Source: Chrysochromulina tobinii
Lineage: Eukaryota > Haptophyta > Prymnesiales > Chrysochromulinaceae
Direction of reading: 5' to 3'
DNA length: 22,919 nucleotides
Assembly (NCBI GenBank): GCA_001275005.1
Contig: JWZX01001687.1
Span: 1 to 22,919 of the forward strand
This document shows positions 8,963 to 15,800 of this stretch, in pieces. Position numbers and translations under genes: made by a program. The notes below the pieces were generated by a model that saw nothing but the letters and a program-made list of their open reading frames with translations, ran no database searches and was not told where the DNA came from. Position 1 is the first letter of the stretch. Each line of letters opens with the position of its first letter.

Positions 8963-9763
8963 TTATTGCTTCTGAGGACTGAATCGCTCTTGTAGCCACT
9001 GCCTGACTTCGTCGAGGCGGTAGTCGAACGGACCCACACCACCTCGATACACGACGACGCCGTCGACGATAATGTAAAGGCGCTCAGGCCAGGCGTCGTA
9101 TCTCTGGACCAAGTGTCCCTCCATCGAATCGCAAACCACCTCTAGGCAGTGGGTCTTGGTCCTTTCTTTGAAGAGCTTGGCGGCCGCTATGCGCTCGTCG
9201 ATGGAGCGGTGCACCGCAATCTCCGCGTTGAAATCCAGAGTCACTGCACTGTTTGGGAAGTGCCACTCATCCTTGGCGTGAGCCTCCTCAATGTAGCACG
9301 TCAGCATACGTGCAGGCGCATCCTTGCCCTTGCAGAACGTCTCGTAAATGGACAGCATCTCGCCTGCTCTGCATGCAAATGGTGGTCAGGAGAAGGATCC
9401 AAAGTTGAGCACCAGCGGCACGCCCTTCTGCATGGGATTCACGAAGCTATGCAACAGGCCCAGCTCCTTGCCATCAAGGCTGACGAGAGTTGCGTCCGGA
9501 GCCATGCTTCCTGCATTAGCCTTAGGTTCGCCTTTCAAACGAGCCATGAGATCGACGCGAAATCGGCGCCAGGAAGCCTTGGCGTAGCCCCAAGTCAGCA
9601 CAGATCGGAGAAGAGCACCCTCAGGACCGCACGCTTGATTGATGAACTTGTCTTGCTCTGGATTGGCGCCTGGTGTACTCCCCGACAGGAAAATGTACCC
9701 GAAAATGTAGCCACCAACAGCGCCGACAGCACCGCAAAGAGCCATGGTAGGAACGCTTGTCAT
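8963..9763 (-). CDS. Iodothyronine deiodinase-like selenoprotein (in-frame UGA = Sec)
   Basis: One reading frame of 266 residues runs from ATG 9763 to TAA 8963, interrupted only by TGA at 9386-9388, read here as selenocysteine 126. The context is NFGSFS-U-PPF, matching the deiodinase active site (NFGS-x-x-U-PPF). Downstream the same frame keeps deiodinase signatures: YIEEAHAKDEW (156-166), YDAWPERLYIIVDG (222-235) and GGVGPFDYR (241-249). Residues 8-27 are an N-terminal membrane anchor, as in deiodinases, and the rest is a thioredoxin fold. The Cys two residues before Sec in DIO1 is Phe here; a Cys lies five residues after Sec (PPFAC). The frame holds for 135 codons on the ATG side and 131 after the next Met, and a SECIS follows, so a recoded UGA is much more likely than two genes or an intron. 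Animal homologues reductively remove iodine from thyroid hormones. In algae the substrate is unknown; iodine metabolism or peroxide/thiol chemistry are options. Confidence 0.94.
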
Positions 9764-9804
9764 CTCGATTCACGTCGCAAGCGGGAAGAGCTTTCCAAAA
9801 CAGT

Positions 9805-9872
9805 TCAAGTTCAAGTCAAGTCAATAGGCTTCCGTTTGGTTGTCTGTTGTTTCTGTATAGACTTGAACTTGA
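9805..9872. repeat. 13-bp inverted repeat (hairpin with 42-base loop)
   Basis: TCAAGTTCAAGTC at 9805-9817 is the exact reverse complement of GACTTGAACTTGA at 9860-9872. The left arm is embedded in a short AAGTTC/AAGTC tandem. It lies about 40-110 bp upstream of the selenoprotein ATG, in its probable 5' UTR or promoter. Confidence 0.75.
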
Positions 9873-10049
9873 CAATCAACACGAGGATGAAGGCAACTGT
9901 AAAGTCCCCCCAAATCGCCGATTCCAACTGTCGGGATACTCAAGGGGGAAACACCACTGAAACAATACTTGTACTGTTCAACACTGTTACATCGCTGGCG
10001 AAATCCCGCTTCGCCCGGAACCCGCGGTGGCGTTGTCCACTGGCGTCCT

Positions 10050-10096
10050 GGTACCAAAATACCCGGTACCCTTTTACATGTACGGTACCCGGTACA
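10050..10096. repeat. Clustered GGTACC palindromes
   Basis: GGTACC occurs at 10050-10055, 10065-10070 and 10084-10089, with GGTACA at 10091-10096. The right half forms an imperfect palindrome (ATGTAC, GGTACCCG, GTACAT). Related palindromes lie in two other spacers of the window. Confidence 0.6.
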
Positions 10097-10344
10097 TACG
10101 TTCTGAACGAAAAACGGCGCATCGGGACATCGACCAGCCCCTCCTTTCACTTTGTGAATGGGGGATCCTACGCCGAGCGTCAATCCGGCGCTCGCTCGCG
10201 CTCGCGCTCGCGCACCGGGAGTCCGGGACGACCTTGTGTTCTTGTGGGGAAAACGGAGAGAATGGGCGTCGCTCACATGCGGATGTATGTGATCACCGAC
10301 GACGCATGCTAAAGCTTTCGATATTGATCCGTCTCTCCGGACGA

Positions 10345-11277
10345 ATGGTTGCGAAGCGCAGCCGCAGGCGGGGCTGGCGGCTCCGCTGCTTTCGAGCGCG
10401 GCGGTCTTCTTCCACGCAGCGGCAACAGGGACATCCAGCGAGCAGCGTGTGCTGGATCTGCTGTGAGGGCAGAACGCCGCTCATCCACACGGGCTGTGCC
10501 TGCCGTGGCTCCGCCGGCGTGGCGCACGTGCGGTGTATGGTACAAGCAGCACAGCACCACGTGCATCGATGGACCACGTGCCCTATTTGCCATCAGCACT
10601 TTACAGGATTTATGGAGGTTTCGCTGGCACACGCAAGGTGGGAGAGCGTCCGCAGCCGGCCGCTGGAAGATCCCGAGCGACTATTCGTGGCCAACAATTA
10701 TGCGGTGACGCTGCTTGAGTCGGCAGGCGATCCGACCGGGGCGTTGGAGCTACTGGAGGAGGTACTGAAAGTGCGCCGACGCATATTGGGCAATGAGCAT
10801 CCTGAGACGCTCGACTCCATCACGAATCTGGCGCTCAACTACATGGAGGTGGGCCGCTACGAGGCCGCACTGCCGCTGAGCGAAGAGGCGGTCGCACTCA
10901 CGCGCGGCACGCTCGCGGGCCCCGACCGCGTGGAGGGGACTGCACATGCGATCGGCAGCCTCGCAGCAGTGCTACATCTAATGGGAGAGCCAAGCCGCGC
11001 GCGGCAGCTGCACGAGGAGGCGCTGCAGATGCGCCGCCGGCTGCTCGGCCCGTCGCACCTGGACACGATGAACTCGGAGCACGGCCTGGGCCAGTGCCTT
11101 ATCAGCGTTGGCGAGAGCACCGCCGGCCTTGCGATGCTCGAGGACGTGGTGGCCCGCGCACGTAAGGTGCTAGGGCAAGGGCATCCGAGCACCGTCCACT
11201 TTGAGCAAGGGCTGGCAGATGCACAGGCAGGACGGCGGGAAGAGCGGAGGGCACGAGCAGACAGGATTAGGATCTAG
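10345..11277 (+). CDS. RING-CH zinc finger plus TPR (kinesin-light-chain-type) protein
   Basis: From ATG 10345 this encodes 310 residues, ending with TAG at 11275. A complete C4HC3 RING-CH finger is present: C36-x2-C39-x11-C51-x-C53-x7-H61-x2-C64-x14-C79-x2-C82 (CWIC, CAC, HVRC and CPIC are the visible pairs). That is the E2-binding finger of MARCH-type ubiquitin ligases. From about 107 to 290 come four TPR repeats of about 42 residues of the kinesin-light-chain type, with the repeating phrases ALELLEEVLKVRRRILG, ALPLSEEAVALTRGTL, ARQLHEEALQMRRRLLG and GLAMLEDVVARARKVLG. No transmembrane segment is seen, unlike most MARCH proteins. It is probably a soluble E3 ligase choosing targets through its TPRs; this is inference. 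ATG 10306, in frame, would give 323 residues; neither start has a purine at -3. The tail is Arg-rich. Confidence 0.9.
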   Translation: MVAKRSRRRGWRLRCFRARRSSSTQRQQGHPASSVCWICCEGRTPLIHTGCACRGSAGVAHVRCMVQAAQHHVHRWTTCPICHQHFTGFMEVSLAHARWESVRSRPLEDPERLFVANNYAVTLLESAGDPTGALELLEEVLKVRRRILGNEHPETLDSITNLALNYMEVGRYEAALPLSEEAVALTRGTLAGPDRVEGTAHAIGSLAAVLHLMGEPSRARQLHEEALQMRRRLLGPSHLDTMNSEHGLGQCLISVGESTAGLAMLEDVVARARKVLGQGHPSTVHFEQGLADAQAGRREERRARADRIRI

Positions 11278-11381
11278 CTTTGAATTTATGGTTCGCACAA
11301 AAGCGGCGCGCGTCGTCCCGTGCGTTTCCAAAGTGCAGCAACGAAAAAACCGTCAACGAAACAAAAAACGTGGATGGAAAT

Positions 11382-12275
11382 ATGCTCAGCGACGGTAAGC
11401 CGGCACCGTCCCCGTCACTCGCGAAGCCAGCGAAATCGCCGTCTACCCCTTACGGAACGACTGAATACGAGGACGAAATCGACCCCGCCCGCGACCTTGA
11501 GCAAGCCAACACCCTCTGCGGCGACGCGTGCAAGAACTGCACCGAGGCGTTTGAGAACGCGGTCAAAGTGATTGGCAATTCAGTGTCGTTCGTGACGCAC
11601 TTCAGTGCCGGATGTGCGATCGCATCCATGGCGGTGTGGCGATTTGCGGTTGCTATACGAAACGGAATACATACGGGAACTTTGGCGACTCTCAGGGTCA
11701 TAGTGGATTGCTTCGCCTTCCGACTTCAGACGCCTCGCGAGCTCGCGGTCATCGAGCGACAAGTCACATCCGACGTGTTGATGTCGGAGCATATGGTGCT
11801 TGTCATCGCCTTGTGCGCGACCGCTCTATTGCTCCTCATTTGGGACCTGTGGCACGGTGGCATGCGGCTCGGCGGTTGGGTTTTGCTCGGCGGCATCTTT
11901 GGCGCCTTCGGCTCGTTGATTGGGATCGCTTACGCGGGCCTGGCCACGCCGACCGAGGAGCCCATACAAGTTGTGTGGGATCCACGCCAGTGGCCGCTCA
12001 TCGACGAATATCGGGCAGCGCTGCTCACGGTAGGCGCGATGGGCGCTCTCACCGCGATCGCTTCCGGAGTGGTCGCCTGGAGCATGCACAGGGAAGAGAT
12101 TCACCAACGAGACCGGATCATGTGGCCGTTCGAGTTCGCGCTGCTGCTTGCGTGCGCCATCCGGCAGGGGTACAAGACGTGGCGCGGCTGCACGCGTCGC
12201 GGACGACTGCGTCTCTTCGTTGGCGGGCTAGGGTCATGTGCGCCCGGGTGGCGCTGGTGGCCCCCGCTGCTGTGA
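11382..12275 (+). CDS. Multi-pass membrane protein of unknown function
   Basis: From ATG 11382 this encodes 297 residues. Residues 1-45 are a Pro/Ser/Lys-rich, then acidic, cytosolic-type tail, followed by a CGDACKNC cysteine cluster (46-53). Hydrophobic segments fit membrane helices at about 66-92 (weak), 137-156 (MVLVIALCATALLLLIWDLW), 166-187 (Gly-rich, GGIFGAFGSLIGIAYAGL), 212-232 and possibly 247-260. No family is recognised. It starts 104 bp after the RING-CH gene on the same strand. The final 20 residues are Arg/Gly/Trp-rich and unconvincing, and the stop lies in CTGCTGTGAGTCG, which contains a GTGAGT 5' splice-site match at 12270. The true gene may splice there into an exon not located. 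Confidence 0.65.
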   Translation: MLSDGKPAPSPSLAKPAKSPSTPYGTTEYEDEIDPARDLEQANTLCGDACKNCTEAFENAVKVIGNSVSFVTHFSAGCAIASMAVWRFAVAIRNGIHTGTLATLRVIVDCFAFRLQTPRELAVIERQVTSDVLMSEHMVLVIALCATALLLLIWDLWHGGMRLGGWVLLGGIFGAFGSLIGIAYAGLATPTEEPIQVVWDPRQWPLIDEYRAALLTVGAMGALTAIASGVVAWSMHREEIHQRDRIMWPFEFALLLACAIRQGYKTWRGCTRRGRLRLFVGGLGSCAPGWRWWPPLL

Positions 12276-12800
12276 GTCGTCTTCACTGTCTCCCTCGCTT
12301 CACGCTTGCGTCGAGAGGTAGACTCGGATGCGATAGCGCACTTTACTGTAGAAAAGTTCCCAGGCCCACGTGTGCTAAAGAGCTAAGTTATTATTTGCCG
12401 GTGCGGTATCTAAGTTGTCTGAACGGGTCGAACGCCGTTCAGCCGGGGGCCGCGATCGCCGATCCGCGGCTCACGTCAATTCGCTGCATGATTCGCTGGC
12501 CGCGGAGGCCGGAGCGACCCATGGGAGCGACCCCCCGCCCCGGGCGGCTAGCCGCCCCCGCACTACGCCCCCCCACAAGGTGGCGGCGCGCAAGAAAGCA
12601 CTGCACACAATACCTACACGAGTTCCTGGGAAAGTATACACTGGGGCCCACCGTCCAACGACGCACGGCTATTCTGCCAAAGAGCTCATCGCGACGCCCG
12701 ACACAGTACTTTCGAAAAACAGAAGTTGGAATGTGTCCGCGGTTCACTTGGCTGGTCTCGCCACAGCGGCTACGCTCGCCGCTGGACTCTCGTGGGTCGC
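12276..12800. other. Spacer upstream of the channel gene
   Basis: This probably contains the promoter and 5' UTR of the cation channel. It holds a perfect 16-bp palindrome at 12542-12557 (GGGCGGCTAGCCGCCC), a GGAGCGACCC direct pair near 12510-12532 and an AT-rich patch near 12384-12393. A plus-strand frame from 12415 to 12831 is open but reads Arg/Ala/Pro-rich without a domain. An upstream non-coding or short coding exon cannot be excluded. Confidence 0.5.
12542..12557. repeat. 16-bp perfect palindrome
   Basis: GGGCGGCTAGCCGCCC is its own reverse complement. It sits about 245 bp before the channel ATG in a very GC-rich segment. It could bind a dimeric regulator or be chance. Confidence 0.6.
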
Positions 12801-15800
12801 ATGTCACAAGGATATTATGACTACGAGCTGAGGCTCCATCGTGAGCTGCTGAAATCGGTCATGAGTGCGCATAAAGAAAACAAGGAGATGAATTCGGCTG
12901 TGGACGAGCTTGAGCTGGTTCTCGAGGAGGAGAAGGTGTACCCAGGCATCGAGAGACTCACAGACAGGTATCCACCGTCGGTTGTGAAGGGCAAGAGCGG
13001 CTGGATCTATCACTCGAACGCCTTTGGGTGCCTTCCGCCCAAAAGCTTCGTTCGCCGGACTGCGATCTACGTTGTCGAAGCGCCGATCTTTGATCCGTTC
13101 ATCCTGCTGACGATAATGTGCAACTGCGTGACGATGGCGTGGGCGTCACCGCTCGATCCGCCAGGCACGCGCAAGGAGGAAATCCTCGGGCACCTCGAAT
13201 GGGTGTACCTGCTCATCTTCACGTTTGAGCTCGTGACAAAGATGCTCGCGTACGGCCTCATCGTGCACAAGCACTCGTACCTGCGCGACCCGTGGTGCCA
13301 ACTCGACTTCGTGGTCGTGTCACTCGCGTGGCTGCCCATCCTCTTCCCTGCCATCTTCGGCAACATGTCGGCCATCCGCTCGGTGCGAGCGCTCCGCCCG
13401 CTGCGAGCACTCAAACGAGTCCCAGGCATGCCCGTGCTTGTTGGCTCGATCTTAAAGTCCATGCCCGCGATGGGCAACGTGGCGGGGCTCGCTGGCTTCA
13501 TCCTCCTCGTCTTCGGCATCGTGGGCATGAACCTGTTCAAGGGCGTGCTGCACTACCGGTGCGCCGACCCGGCCATGCTCGAGGATTACCCCGACATCCA
13601 GGTGCTCACGGCCGGCGACGAGGCCGCGGCCGACGAAGCACTTGACGAGCGCCGCCGGCTGACCGCGTCGCTGCTGCAGGCGGCGCCCGCGCTCGGCGGC
13701 GTGCTGCTCTCGCGCCTCGTCGGCCCCCTCGTGCCGCTGCAACGGACCGATCTCGCGGACGATCTCGCGGAGGCGCAGCAGCAGCAGCAGTGGTGGCGGC
13801 AGCAGCAGCAGCAGCAGCCGCCGCCGCAGCCGCCGCAGCAGCAGCGCAACGCGAGCGCGAGCGCCGCCCACGCGCGTCTGCGCCGCAGCCTCAAGGGTGG
13901 CCGCGAGGAGTTCATCTCGAGCCATCCGCAGGCCGATTACGACTCGGGTACCCTTTGCTACGCCGATGCGCGCATCTGCGCCGAAGTGGGGCAGATCTGC
14001 GTCTACTTCGACGCGAATCCGGACGGCGACACGGTGTCGTTCGATTCGGTCTCTCGCGCGATGCTCCCGATCCTCCAAGCGATCACGTTTGACACGTGGA
14101 CCGACCCGATGTTCTATGTGATGGATGCGTACTCGTTCGCGGCCTGGGGGTACTTCATCGCCATCGCCATTCTGGGCGGCATGTTCGTCGTCAACTTGTT
14201 CCTCGCCGTCATCTTTGACGAGTTCATGCGCGCGCAGGCCACCGAAGAGGCTGTGGAGGATTTGACGAGTGGCGCCACGGAGGGCGGCGCACCGCTCGAC
14301 TCAGCACGGGGGGAAGCCGATGACCTGACGCTGCTGCCTATGCCTCATTCCCCGGGCGGCGAGACAGGATCCAAGCACTGCTGCACGCGGCTCGACGGCG
14401 GCGATTGCTGCGACTGCTCGCCCGCGAGCGATGAGGGCTGCTGCGGCTGGCGCTACACGCTGCGTCAGGCGATGCTCTCAAGCACGCTGGGCAACATCTC
14501 GACCTTCTTTGTCGTCTTCAACCTCTTCCTGATGTGTCTGCCCTATGCTGGACAGTCGAAGGCGTACGAGAATGACGTCGAGATGGCGAGCTCGGTCGTC
14601 ACTTGGATCTTCATCATCGAGATGTTCCTCAAGCTGCTGAGTATGGGGTGCTCCGAGTACTGGGGCGACTCATGGAATGTGCTGGACGGCATCATCGTGT
14701 CGATCTCGATCGTCGAGATCGTCATCACCGTCCTGCTCGCCGACACAGGGGTCAACATCTCCTTCCTTCGGATGCTCCGTCTGCTGCGCCTGCTGCGCCT
14801 GCTCAAGGCATGGCCTGGGCTATACAAGATCGTGATGAGCTTCGTCAAGGCGATCCCGCAGATCTCCAATCTGTGCGTGCTCCTGTTCATCCTCATGTTC
14901 ATCTTCGCGCTGCTCGGCATGCAGACCTTCGGCGGCACGGCCATCTCGGAGGACAGCCGTTGGCACTTTGACTACTTCTATCCTGCCATCCTTACAGTCT
15001 TCAACATCTTCACCGGCGGTTGGGTCGATGCCTTCCAAGCGTGCTCGGACGAGATGGGCGTGCTCATCTCGACGCTCTACTTCGTGCCGGCGCTCATCAT
15101 CGGCTTCTTCATCATCATGAACCTCTTCGTCGCCATCTTGCTCGAAGCCTTTGCCGGCGACGAGGAGGAGGAGGGAGGCGACGAGGGAGGCGACGACGAG
15201 AAGAAGCTAGAGTTGGACGTGGCAACGGGCGCTGAAGCCGAGACGGAGGTGGAGTTGATTGGTCCTGAGCCGCTGGAGGGTGTCTCGCTCTTCTGCCTAG
15301 GCCCCGCGAACGGCTTCCGCCAAGGCTGCCGTTGGATCGCAGAGCATTCGATATTCGATCAGTTCATCATCCTGCTCATTATCGCCTCCTCCGTCTGTCT
15401 CGCCATCGACGTGCCACGCCTCGACCCCGACTCAGAGCTCAAGGCCCAGCTCGACCGGCTCAACCTCATCTTCACGGCGCTCTTCGTGCTCGAGATGATG
15501 CTCAAGATCGTCGCGTATGGCTTCCTGTTCACACCCAAGGCGTACCTGAAGCAGGGCTGGAACATTCTCGACTTTTTCATCGTGATGATCTCGATCCTCG
15601 GGCTGCTTGCGGACATCGTGCCCGTGTTTGGGAAGCTCAAGTGCCTGCGCATCCTGCGGGTGCTCCGGCCTCTCCGGCTGCTCGCGCGCCATCCGGGCAT
15701 GAAGATCCTGATCACCTCCCTCATCAAGACTCTCCCCTCGGTCGTGGAGGTCTTTGCCGTCGTCTTCGTCTTCCACGTCGTCTTCGCCATCATGGGCATG

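Larger units (their letters stand above)
9764..10344. other. Divergent spacer between the selenoprotein and RING-CH genes
   Basis: This probably holds both promoters. It contains a 13-bp inverted repeat at 9805-9817 and 9860-9872, three GGTACC sites with further GGTAC copies between 10050 and 10096, and a (CGCTCG)n-like stretch near 10190-10215. The frame of the downstream gene stays open through part of it. The ATG at 10078 would add 89 residues with no domain similarity, so it is not taken as the start. Confidence 0.55.

Noticed and set aside
9386-9388. Alternative genetic code with TGA as a sense codon
   Set aside because: Other genes here, such as the ankyrin protein and the Gln-rich protein, end naturally at TGA, so TGA is a normal stop.
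8963-9763. Intron or frameshift instead of a Sec codon
   Set aside because: The frame is unbroken across the TGA, the residues on both sides are conserved deiodinase sequence, and a SECIS follows. An intron would delete the active site.
11612-12820. 402-aa plus-strand open frame
   Set aside because: Out of frame with the membrane protein and the channel, Arg/His-rich throughout. It is explained by GC-rich third positions.
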